DNA of 64,000 nucleotides from Membranipora membranacea. Lineage: Eukaryota; Bryozoa; Gymnolaemata; Cheilostomatida; Membraniporidae. The stretch covers positions 13,017,387 to 13,081,386 of the forward strand of contig OU612069.1 in the NCBI GenBank assembly GCA_914767715.1. The letters are read 5' to 3'. Each line of letters starts with the position of its first letter. Position 1 is the stretch's first letter. A program made the position numbers and the translations under genes. Below the pieces are notes generated by a model. That model searched no databases. It was not told the DNA's origin and saw only the letters and a program-made list of their open reading frames with translations. Of this stretch, positions 11,746 to 22,115 are shown piece after piece.

Positions 11746-13523
11746 CTAAGCAAAGGCCACCTGAAAGTGACGTGGCCGTCCAAGCCAATCCAACTTAAAC
11801 TCCACTTGTTGGTCTGCATCCATTGACAAATACAACTCCAATACCTTCACAAGATGGGCCGGAAGATCAACGTAGTGGCCATCGATGGATGTAAAATTAT
11901 CAAGTGAGGGCTTTGTGATCTTCTCGGTCTCAAGGATAACTTTTCTGTACGGAAGTAAATCTAGAGTGTTATTACGTAGCGACTGATATTTTAGCTTTGA
12001 TGTGACACCACCTTTGTATAATACCTTCAAGCTCCTGAGTAGAGTCGGCTTAGTACGGAACTTCTTTATCATTCTACTCTGGGACAGAATATTGTCTTTC
12101 TTGCCCCTCTTCCAAATCACATGGGCCGATGCTCCTTCCGCTGAATGATCAACACCATGTATCTTCTCTAATGCCTTCTCAGTTTCTTTGTTGCGCTCCC
12201 ATGCTGCAGTTCTTGAGATGGCTATTCTATCTCCGGACTCATCAAGCTGACTCGCCTTGTATACTCCAGTAGGGCGACAGTATGGTACTTTTGTTGTCTC
12301 AAGATCAGCTTGTTTCTCCTGATTTTTCCCATTCTAAAAACACATCGGTAACAAGCATAAGCAGCCATAAACAATATACTTTAATTTAAATGAATAACAC
12401 ATGGGCAGCTCAGGCATCAATAATAAATAATCAGTGCCAACAACAAGGAAAAGTAATTTCGTAATTGATTATTGCCATATTTGTAAATCAAACCCTGTAC
12501 AGTTAGTGCAAGCGAGCTGACAGAAGCTCAAAGCTCTGCTTGCATTAACTGTAATGGTCAGTGGTGTTCATCGTGTATCAAAGCGTATTTACTACTGACG
12601 ACCAGTATAAAAACTGCGGGCTCTCATGTGGACAGATCAATGGCTCGCTATAAGGTTATCGACAGAGTACACAATTCTTTACCTACCTGATAAGCAAGTT
12701 TGCGCTTGATTTTGTTCAGCTCTTTCTTTGTCTCTGCCAACTCCTTGTAACCATTCTTTAGCTCCCGGGATGTCTTCTGATGCGACCCTGGTGATGAAAT
12801 ACACATATTGAATTGATATCATAGGCATCAGGTCTTTACATACACACTCTAGTGTAGTCTTAGTGCTTTTTTTGCGTCGCTGTAGTTGCGCACGCTATCA
12901 ACCATTAAAAGTGTTGGTGGTTGATAGCGTGCACCACTACAGTGACGTAAAAAAGTCTGAGCACTGAAACTAACTGAGTAGTGTATGATATAAGAGGCAA
13001 CCACTCATTATCGTTGGCCTAGGCCTACTTGCACTAAGAATATGATACTATAATTTAGCTAAAATTGTGAATGTTCACATATTTACATTGATAATCTACT
13101 TATTCTACAGTATTTGCTACTCACCAACATTGAAGCGGTTTCCCTTTCGGCGACTTGGAGGCATCCTCTCTTCAGTTTCAAGGTTCCTTAGTTTATGTTG
13201 TATGTGATTATCATCGGATGGCGACTCCTGTTTGATCGTCTGGTATAATGAATAATAGGCATGAGTGTATGATATAAGAGGCAACCACTCATTATCGTTG
13301 GCCTAGGCCTACTTGCACCAAGAATATGATACTATAATTTAGTTAAAGTTGTGAATGTTCACATATTTACATTGATAATCTACTTATTCTACAGTATTTG
13401 CTACTCACCAACATTGAAGTGGTTTCCCTTTCGGCGACTTGGAGGCATCCTCTCTTCAGTTTCAAGGTTCCTTAGTTTATGTTGTATGTGATTATCATCG
13501 GATGGCGACTCCTGTTTGATCGT
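11746..13523 (-). CDS. Uncharacterised nuclear-like protein, 3' exons; possibly the C-terminal part of a THAP gene
   Basis: Exons in order: 13409-13523 or its duplicate 13125-13239 (both phase 0 to 1), 12687-12787, and 11746-12333, which ends at TAG (11746-11748). They join in frame with good acceptors. The product is charged and lysine-rich: TIKQESPSDDNH, then a coiled coil in exon 12687-12787 (RELKNGYKELAETKKEL), then a roughly 195-residue domain with RTAAWERNKETEKALEKI, TLLRSLKVLYKGGVTSKLKY and AHLVKVLELYLSM. The 'L..LY..GV.SK.KY' stretch recalls a repeat seen in uncharacterised invertebrate proteins. I do not recognise a named family. The THAP exon at 14097-14365 lies upstream in the same orientation and may be the N-terminus, but I could not join it in frame. 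Confidence 0.55.
12862..12965. mobile_element. 104-bp fold-back element
   Basis: Arms of about 45 bp: TTTTGCGTCGCTGTAG and GCACGCTATCAACCA on the left are mirrored by TGGTTGATAGCGTGC and CTACAGTGACGTAAAA on the right, with a loop of about 13 bp. The ends are AGTGC and GCACT. It lies in an intron 70 bp upstream of exon 12687-12787, and would form a strong hairpin in the pre-mRNA. Confidence 0.8.
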
Positions 13524-13548
13524 CTGGTATAATAAATAGTAGGCAGGA
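12981..13548. repeat. Recent 284-bp tandem duplication containing a whole exon
   Basis: Segment 12981-13264 is followed directly by a nearly identical copy, 13265-13548, with only a few differences. Each copy holds one complete 115-nt exon with its acceptor and donor. The exon products differ by one visible residue (R to H near the 3' end: GNRFNV against GNHFNV). Confidence 0.92.
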
Positions 13549-13609
13549 GTGGAATATACACTGCTAGAGAAGAACCTATAATAATTAGAAAAGAAGTGAA
13601 GGAGTCTGT

Positions 13610-13777
13610 TCAATCCAACAGAGGAGTGCTGTCACTTTTGCATTGGCATCCCTTTAATAATTGGCTGGTGCTACTAGTGTCGGTATGAATCATGTCATCA
13701 AACACTGAGGCAATCTGTTGTGAGCCAGGGAAGTAGCCCAATCTGTTCAAAACGTATCCAGCTACAACTTGTTCGTT
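13610..13777 (-). CDS. Unassigned exon with in-frame terminator
   Basis: After the acceptor TTAATTCCAG the frame opens NEQVVAGYVLNRLGYFPG, then SQQIASVFDDMIHTDTS, and ends at TGA (13610-13612). It lies between the THAP exon and the duplicated exon on the same strand, so it may be an alternative 3' end of the THAP transcript. I do not recognise it, and the phase to the THAP exon does not fit without a further exon. Confidence 0.35.
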   Translation of the reverse strand, partial: NEQVVAGYVLNRLGYFPGSQQIASVFDDMIHTDTSSTSQLLKGCQCKSDSTPLLD

Positions 13778-14096
13778 CTGGAATTAAGAGTTTCTGCATA
13801 TAACTTAGGGAATTGACTAATAACTATAGAGGACCAAAGCAGGCCCAGTAATCCCTACTTACCTTTAGAATGTGATAGGTGCAGTAGAAGCAGTCTGTCA
13901 GTCACTTTGAGCAGGCCTAACTTTGAACTAGTCTAACTAAACCTGTTCAAAAATTTCTTCTTTATTCCATACAATTTAACTAAAGCCTTAGAACCAAAGC
14001 AAACTATGTCAAATTGATGGGTTTTACTAGCAGATTCCCCAATACTGTCTGAAAAAAAGTGGTCCAAACTGAGCAATATGATTATGGATAACTTAC

Positions 14097-14365
14097 CCAT
14101 TTTCATCACCTATAGCATAGGCATACATGTTGGAGAAAGCCTCCTCCTTGAAATGCTTGCGGCATATTCTCTTGTTGTTGCCTGTCAGTTAGAAACCTTT
14201 CTCTTTTTGCCTTATAAATGATGTCCAGGCATCTGATGAACTCCTGTCCTCTGGCCAAGAGTAGAGGTGGAGCTGTGCTTCACAATATGCAGCAGCACAC
14301 TTCCTGGAAGGCTTTTTTCGTTTGAGACTTAACTGAGGTTGTGATTCTAGGTTGTTAGCAGCCAT
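14097..14365 (-). pseudogene. THAP-type zinc finger exon with an in-frame stop
   Basis: From the ATG at 14363-14365 the frame runs MAANNLESQPQLS, then the C2CH finger: KCAAAYCEAQLHLYSWPED, DAWTSFIRQKEKGF, a TAA, and in the same frame LTGNNKRICRKHFKEEAF, ending at a good donor (GTAAGT). The Cys-x4-Cys pair, Trp, Pro and Cys-x2-His-Phe are all at THAP positions. THAP domains bind DNA sequence-specifically and occur in nuclear factors and P-element-type transposases. The stop separates the first Cys pair from the last Cys/His ligands, so the finger would not fold if translation ended there. It may be a nonsense mutation, a polymorphism or a sequence error. The usual 5' MxxxC start is replaced by about 25 extra residues. 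Confidence 0.75.
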
Positions 14366-14946
14366 ATTTAGATAGAGTAGCAATGCAAGCAAGTTTACTA
14401 TATCAGTCTACATGTGAGTCTACATGTGATCATGACCTTGACCTGCATACACTAGAACTATTTTAATATTTCGCGCAACATTTTGTGGAACACTCCTCTA
14501 TCCAACCCAAAATAAATGCTATAAAAGTAGGATTCAGGTTAATGTAGTCCTCACTAAAGGATATTTTAACACTCCAACTAGAAGATAATGGGGGGTTACA
14601 AGACACTACATGTATTTCAGCATGAGAAAACAACATAAAAAATCAATATTCAGGTTGTAAGCATAGTAATTCCGATGATGTATGGTTCCGCCTCCACATC
14701 AACTTGAAAAAGGGATTCCCAAAATAAAGGTTTTCTAACCAATAAAGTCAGCGCTTCTGTTTCAGGTCATCATTCCTCACATGATGGTCACAGAGACTTG
14801 AAACTTAGATCTACAGATGTAAAAAGACATGGAGAATCCATATATTAGATTAGATTACCTCACATAACCCTCCCAAGGCTGAAATTCTTTAATTATGCTT
14901 AGAAAAAGTATAGCACATAAACACAATGACAACACACACATACACA

Positions 14947-15092
14947 TTACAGAGTAATTCTGCCTAGCTCTTCAATCAGCTCTGCCATTGATGGCCTCTC
15001 TTCAGGCTTATAGCTGAGTATTTTCCTAAAGGATGTTTGTAGTGATATGGGCATGAGTTGGAAGTTTGGAGGCAAAGCCTTGGCATGCATCT
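14947..15092 (-). CDS. Terminal exon resembling the C-lobe end of a protein kinase
   Basis: After an acceptor (GTGTCTACAG) the exon reads MHAKALPPNFQLMPISLQ, then SFRKILSYKPEERPSMAEL, IEELGRITL and TAA. The 'hydrophobic-x-x-Y-x-P-x-x-R-P-(S/T)-M-x-E-L' run is kinase subdomain XI, whose Arg holds the C-lobe together. Protein kinases often end just after this helix, as here. No other kinase exons (glycine loop, HRD, DFG) are visible upstream to about 16.2 kb, so it may be a relic or the end of a gene whose other exons I missed. An adjacent exon-like piece near 15210-15235 (LVEKLPK) is possible. Confidence 0.5.
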
Positions 15093-15224
15093 CTGTAGAC
15101 ACAGACAAGCACAATGGCACTTGGTGAACAGGGTATAACCTTTATTACATCCTGATTTTTCCTTTTTTCGTGTGCGTTTCACAAGTGATACTCCCATAAC
15201 ACCTTCGGCAGCTTCTCAACCAGC

Positions 15225-16600
15225 TAAATAATTAGGCAGGATTCATCTTGGAGTCTCATATTATTTCCGATTGCCTTCCCGATGGCTCTGGCTGTCATTG
15301 TCTGTATGATTCGGCTGGTGTGAGGGTAAACAACAATAATGTAAAGGAATATTTTATCATCTATCTCACAGAGTGTTTTTTCATATATAATTGCTGTACT
15401 GCACATCGGGAGATTTAGTTTAAAGTCCAACAGATGTCAATAGGTTGATTGATGGTTATTTTATTGTACTATACCGTAGACACCATAGACACTGAAAATT
15501 GTAATGAATTAATAGTTATGCGATAAAATATGATAATCAAACATTAAGTGATTGTCAGCATTACAGTATAAATTGACAGGTTAAAATAGTAATGAAAATG
15601 TAACAATTATGTTGAAAACAAATAATGATCAAATAAGCTTGAATGCAAGCATGAGGTGAATTGTTCTTAAGTTGTCAAATTAGAAGGCAAATAATACCTT
15701 GCTCGCCTTCTCCGATGATATGCAGTAAAGGTTGAGTTTAATAACAGAAGTAGATTGGTTAGTATAAAAACTCAGTCGTCTGATTTAGTTGAGACTGGTA
15801 AGTGAGACTAAGAGTCTTCAGAGTAACAGATTAGGCAGCTTGATCGAGCGATGCCTTGACTTAGAATGACCAGTATCAAAAGTGTTGTAGAAATAATGAA
15901 GGACTCTAGCAGTTAATAACACTGAATCATAATTATTGCAAAATAAGTATTTTTAACAAAGAAAGTAACATGTTGCTGTCAAAAACGGCAGCCATAAAAC
16001 TAACGGAAGCTTGATTCACCTATACCAGGACATTGATGTGACAATTGATGCTGAAAACATCTTTTTTGTTTTGATAATAATTCACTATGCGCTAGAACTA
16101 AACTAAGGGATGATTATGGTTGTTTGTGTGGCTATATAAAACATGACCTAGTGATGGGTAATAAAACAAGGACACTGATATTTTCAATCTTACAATTGCA
16201 ACATAATTTCCATCTGTTACTAAAATGTACAACAAAAACTGCAGAACTGAAAGTTTTTCATCACAATTTATTATTTAAAATAAAAACTAGTTGTCTTTGA
16301 AATGTAAATATAATAATAGATTGTTGTATATATATATATATATAATGTAAAATTAACATAAGAAAGATTATTAGCATTGTGTGGTATAAGTCAGGTTGCT
16401 GATCACATTGAACCCGTGTACTCCGAGTGGTTGAAAGACGTTTTGGGCTCAAACATTGCACCTGGTGTTGTTGATATTGCAGATGTTGATTGTGATGAAT
16501 ATTTAGTCTCAAGTAGTGCATGAGTCTGAATCCCTGCACTTATTCATGCTGTGGTATGGCTTTGCGAATGAAAAACATAGATTGTTGTCAGTAAAGAACT
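15225..16600. other. AT-rich stretch without a recognisable gene
   Basis: Several short open frames exist on the minus strand, but none shows a known domain or good splice context. A short (TA)n run lies near 16327-16344. Confidence 0.4.
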
Positions 16601-16603
16601 TTT

Positions 16604-17345
16604 CTATGTCATCGTAGGATTCTTTAGCCAGCTGAAAAATCTACCTGTGGTGTGGTTGTCTATGTCCGGTTTGTGAGGGGGTTTGATTTGTTTGTGACCA
16701 TTATATTTGCAATATGATTTTGCTCTTCTAGCGAGGTCTTTGTTGAGGCTGTTACTAGCTACATCAGCTTCCTCTGTCAAGAAATGGGTGAAATCAAATA
16801 GAGATAGTAAATTCATAGTGTTAGCCTCGATATTAGTTGCCCTTTTGACCAAGCGATTTCCTATGGAAAGTGGTAGCTTCATTAGAATGTTTTCGTTTTC
16901 ACGTCTCTCATTGAGACAGCGTAATCTGGTAATTTTTTCATTGCGGTTTGACAAGATTCTAGAAAGTCAACAAGTTCTTCCAGTGCTTCCCCAACATGTT
17001 CTTTGGCTTTTTCTTGATCACCGGTGTGGGGAGCGCACCACTTTGAGCAGTTGTCGTGATTACCAGTTTTCTGGTGAAATATATCCCATATAGCCTTGAA
17101 TACTGGTGTAACCATACACAGCAGCACCATAGTAACCTTGTATTGACAATATCTAATTTTTTGTAAGTCTCTTGGTGCCATTTTCGGCACAAGATTTGTT
17201 GGCTACTGCTTTTCCTATGAGTAGGCGACCTTCTTTGTCCACAACAAACTTTTTAGATTTGTTATCAGAATTACTACGTTGAGAGCTTTGCCCATCCTCT
17301 TCTGGACATGGCCAGTACACTCTAGCTTCTCAATTGCTACATTGT
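16604..17345 (-). pseudogene. Broken Mutator-like transposase, copy 1
   Basis: Minus-strand frames with several shifts and stops follow the order of the Mutator-like transposase domain found in many invertebrate genomes. They are IEKLECTGHVQKRMGKAL near 17291-17335, a YYGAAV-like piece, then KAIWDIFHQKTGNHDNCSKW with a following Cys near 17020-17100, and a charged tail (MSNRNEKITRLRCLNERREN) to 16604. The 'KLECxGHVQKRMG' and 'H..C..WC' motifs are the basis of the call. At least two frame changes are needed, so it cannot encode an active protein. A second, independent remnant lies at 28440-29560. Confidence 0.65.
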
Positions 17346-20300
17346 CACCATTTATACTCTACAGAGTTGAGACGTTGAAATGACAACCAATCTCTGTGTT
17401 TTTTAAGCTTACAGTTATCTGATGATCCCAATTATAAAACCTCTGTATTATTTTGATAGCTTTAAAAAACAAGTGATAAATCAACTGTTGGTTTTTGACT
17501 CATGGTGGAAGCATGGCACCTGTCCAGGACGACTAATTATGTAGACGCTACCATAACAGCCCCTTCTAGTGATAAGGAATAGCAATCATTTACTCATTGT
17601 CTGTTTTTTATCATAATTACCACTAACTCAATAGATGTCAAAATGTGCTATTAATTCAACATGCACAATTAATAAGTCTAGTTATTGAGATCTCTCTAAA
17701 ATACTTTATTTTATGTCTATTAAAAGTCAAAGTTAAAACACAGTAAAACCCAATACGTCAACTATAAGGACTCAAATAAATCGACTGTAAGTATAAAACT
17801 CAACTTAATTTAGTTCACTAACTAACTGGTATAATATACAAGTTCCCATTTATATAGGCAGCGGTCACAACACCGTATCAACGTAGGCACTCAATCAAAA
17901 GGTACAAGATATATAATAGCAAGAAAAAAAAGGGAGACTCTCCTAAATCCGCAATTGGCGTGGTGTTATACAGCCAAGGATGGCTTGGTCATGCGACTTC
18001 GGTGAACAATAAAAGTCAATAGTCATAATGAAATGATTTGGGTAAAACTGTGACCTTCGACAAGGAAAATGTTCAGAAGGTACAGAAATAAAACTCACCC
18101 ATCACTCTGATATTTATGGTACAGTTGACTTTCTCAGTGTGTTTTTCAAATGGATATAATCCTGGTATTAATTTCATTTTACCCGCTCCTTCTAGTAAAG
18201 GAACCTCAAGCTCTGCAGACCGTGCATCTTCTGAGGCTGAACTGGTGAATTCTCGGGCCGAGCATGCGCCATCATAATTCCTACGGAATCGACTAAATAT
18301 AGATTTTGCCTTTTAGTATAACTCTAAAATATCTCTCCTTTGGTTGTCAGTTTGCGCAATCCCTAAAATATCCAGTCTATTCAAATTAGAAATGAAACTC
18401 TAAAAGCTCTCAGCTCATAAACTTTTCAATATATAACCGTCAGAGTGGCACTCCTGTTTTAGGGTCTTTCTTACCAATATACTTATTAATGTACGGTTCG
18501 TTTGTCACTTCTGTTTGAGGTTTTATGAATGCCCTGTTAATCTGTGACGTTGTGAAATGGTCGGTGATGACTCGCGGTGGTCTTTTATGAACCTTCGTAT
18601 GGCAGTTATATTATGCAATCCAAGCATATGCTGTGCACCGTCTGCAATTCACCATAAGAAGCCTATATACACAGCAGGCAAAAGTATTGTCAGCAACAAT
18701 CAAAGAACAAAACTCAGCCCCCTGATGAGGAATAGCAATCATTTACTCACTGTCTGTTCCATATCATTATTACCACTAACTGAATAGAAGGATGTCCAGG
18801 GGTTTACCATTAATTCAACATTCACAATTAATAAGTCTTGTTATTGAAAACTCTCTACAATACTTTATTTTATGTCTATTAAAATCAATGTTAAAGCACA
18901 ATAAAACGTATCAAGTCAACTAAAGTGAATCTCAATAAAAAATTAGTATAACAAACTTAACGAAGTATAAAAATAATTATATAACTCAACTCAATTAAGT
19001 TAACTAACCGGCATAATATAAAATTTCTCATTTATATAGGCAGCGGTCACAACACCGTATCAACATGGGCACTCAATGAAAAGGTACAAGATATATAATA
19101 GCAAAAAAAAAAGGGGGACTCTCGGACATCCTCCAAGTGCAATTGGCATGGCGTTATACAGGCAAGGTTGGCTTGGTCAAGTGACTTTGGTGAACAACAA
19201 AAGTCATTAGTCATAGCAGAATGGCTTGGGTAAAACCGTGACCTTCAACAAGGGAAATGTTCAAAAGGTACAGAAGTGAAACACACCCATCACTCTGATA
19301 TTTATGATACAGTTGACTTTCTCAGTGTGTATTTCAAACGGATATAATCCTGGTGTTAATCTCATTTTGCCCGCTCCTTCTAGTAAAGGAACCTCAAGCT
19401 CTGCAAACCGTGTATCTTCTGAGGCTATATTGGTTAATTCTGGGGCCAAGCATGCTGTTATTCTCTTGTCTGGGAAATTTTAATGTATAGTACAAAGGGC
19501 TTGGTTGGTTAAGGGGTAGTACTGTGTACTGGTATGATATAAGTATAAGGCCAAGAGCACATCATTTAAGATTCGCAAAAAAATTGTAATTTACGTTCTG
19601 GTGGAAAAGCATTAATAACAGGAGACAGACAGCTCCTACGATCTTTGAATTTTCTAAAATCTCCACAAAATCTCTGACCCCCACTCATGGTGGGAGCATG
19701 GCGACTGTCCAGGACGACTAAGAGATACAAGTGGCACTGCTGTTTCGGGGTCTTTCTTACCAATATACTTGTGAATGAGCGGTTTATTAGTCCCTTCTGT
19801 TTCAGGCTTTATGAATGCCCTGTCAATCTGAGACGTTGTGAGACGGTTATCTTTTACTTATGGGTGGTCTTTGATGAACTTTTGTATGACAGTCACATGC
19901 AGTCCCAGCATATGCTGTGCTCCGTCTACAATATACACAACAGGTAAAATGATTGACAGCAACAATCAAAGAACATCACTTGGCCCCCTTCTAGTGATAA
20001 GGGATAGCAATCATTTACTCACTGTCTGTTTTATATCATAATTATCACTAACATAATAGGGTGTCTAAATTTACCATTAATTCAAAATGCACAATTGATG
20101 TCTAGTTATTGAAAATTCTCTAAAATACTTATATATTTTTATGTCTATTAAAATCAATGTTAAAACACAGTAAAAGCGCAATAAGTCAACTAAAAGTAAA
20201 ACTCAAATAAAAAATAAGTATAACAAATTTAATAAAGTATAACAAATAAGTATAAAACTCAACTTAATTTAGTTAACTATCTAACTGATACATAATAAAA

Positions 20301-21990
20301 GTTCTCATTTATATAGGCAGCGGTCACAACACCGTATCAACATGGGCACTCAATCAAAAGGTACAAGATATATATTAGCAACAAATGGATATAATCCTGG
20401 TATTAATTTCATTTTACCCGCTCCTTCTAGTAAAGGAACCTCAAGCTCTGCAAACCGTGTATCTTCTGAGGCTATAATGGTGAATTCTGGGGCCGAGCAT
20501 GCTGTTATTCTCTTGTCTGGGAAATTTTAAACAGAAAGAACATTGTGTCAGGATTGGGTCTTAGCATGTATGGTATAATGCACATCTCACCTCTTCTCAT
20601 TAAGATAGCTGATAATGTAGGAAGTATATTGTTTTTGCACTCGAGTGATGTGACAGGATTTACGGAGTTGAGGTGTTGTATTTAACTCGTAAAACTCAAA
20701 TCAAATAACAGTTCAATTACTTTGTGAAATCAATTTACAGTTCAATTACTTTGTGATGACCGAAGGATAACAATTGGTAAAGAGATTATATAAAAGGGTA
20801 CATCAAACAAATCGCAAATTCCTACATAGCATACTAAATCGAACAGATGAATAATCATTGCAAACATACCTGAATTGAATCAACGAATGAACGGTTCGTT
20901 TGTCCCTTCTGTTTGAGGTTTTACGAATTCCCTGTTTATCTGAGACGTTGTGAGACGGTTTTCTTTTACTTGTGGGTGATCCTTGATGAACTTCCGTATG
21001 GCAGTTATATATGCAGTCCCAGCATATGCTGTCCTCCATCTGCAATTCACAACAGGCAAAATAATTGACAACAACAATCAAAGAACAAAGCTCAGCCCCC
21101 TGATGAAGAATAGCAATCATGTACTCACTTTGTTTTTATCATCATTACCACTAACTCAATAGGGTGTCCAAGATTACCAATAATTCAACATGCACAATTT
21201 ATAAGTCTAATAATTACTACTTGCTGATGAATCATTCTTTCCTGGGCTTGGTGTTTCCCACTATCAGCTGTGCCTGAGTCCGCGGCGGTGTGTTGATTAC
21301 TAGTGTCGCAGCCATCCGTCCCATTGTCGTCCTTGCACTCTCATTTGCCATTTTGTTCATCATTTTTCTACCCATATCCTCTATCTGCTTGGTCACATGT
21401 TCAGTGAGCTGTTCCATTATCTGTTATTGTTGAGCAGCAAATTTCACTGGCAACTGCACCAGCTCCTCTTTTCTCAGTTCCTCCTGGGCCTGCATGTCAT
21501 GCCTTATACCTCCCAGGTTGTCGTACATTGTTGTATGGCAGGAGCTTTGATTGCTATTTACATCCTAACACTCTTAATATCCCACTTCTGACACCAGAGA
21601 TGTTAATATCCCACTTCTGAGGTAATGGTGCGTGGTCCTTACAATGAGGTGGATATTTGTGATCACTTATTTGAAGCTACACTATTTGTTGCAACTTATT
21701 CTTATTGGATACTAAAATTTTTTATTTTATGAATTTTGTTGGGATGTTCTTGCCTGACTGAGTCTCTTAAAGTGAGCAGGCATCGTTTTTTTTCATGTGA
21801 TGTTAATGACCCGGGTTCCTTATAATCTCCATCATTTTTCTTACAGAGTTGAGACATTGTCATGACAACCAATCTCTGTGTTTGTTGACCTTTGACAATT
21901 TGGTACCTTTCCGTTATTTGATGATTCCGATTATAAAAGCTTCGGATGATTTTGTTAGCTTTATGAAACAAATGATAAATCATCTAGAGT
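17340..21990. repeat. Array of three degenerate ~1.2-kb tandem copies carrying an unrecognised exon pair
   Basis: Three blocks recur in the same order. R (AGGCAGCGGTCACAACACCG) is at 17857, 19037 and 20317. Q is at about 18100-18270, 19285-19490 and 20385-20530. P is at about 18470-18640, 19745-19905 and 20880-21050. The spacing is about 1.2-1.3 kb. On the minus strand P encodes ITAIRKFIKDHP, TSQINREFVKPQTEGTNEPF and KYIGKKDP. Q encodes AELEVPLLEGAGKM, GLYPFE and NINIRVMG-like residues ending at a donor. P1 has a frameshift, P2 an in-frame stop, the Q2 donor is changed from GTGAGT to GTGTGT, and copy 3 lacks about 240 bp between R and Q. The array is flanked by two related 130-bp segments, 17355-17490 and 21840-21985. 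I do not recognise the protein. Confidence 0.8.
21232..21528 (-). pseudogene. Retrotransposon gag-like N-terminal fragment
   Basis: The frame from ATG (21526-21528) reads MYDNLGGIRHDMQAQEELRK, an amphipathic coiled coil, meets a TAA at 21424-21426, then continues in frame as QIMEQLTEHVTKQIEDMGRK and ends at 21232 after a Pro/Thr-rich stretch. A helical N-terminus followed by this kind of linker is usual at the start of invertebrate Gypsy gag proteins. Its orientation matches the pol fragment at 24117-26109, but 2.6 kb of unrelated DNA lies between and gag should lie upstream of pol, not downstream. It is therefore a separate fragment. Assignment is by character, not by a definite motif. Confidence 0.4.
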
Positions 21991-22115
21991 CAACTTCCTC
22001 AGTTGCTATTTGTGTAAGGGAGGAAGAAGACTATTCCTCCCGTCCAGGACCATCGGCACACACTTTTCCCTTACGTTGCTGCTTTGAACCGAGGGAACAG
22101 CTCCTGACTTTTTAA

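Noticed and set aside
14976-15197. Minus-strand Cys/Lys-rich frame of 73 codons
   Set aside because: It overlaps the kinase-like terminal exon in another frame and crosses its splice acceptor.
16707-17093. Plus-strand open frame of 128 codons
   Set aside because: It is the shadow of the Mutator-like transposase remnant on the minus strand, where the recognisable motifs are.
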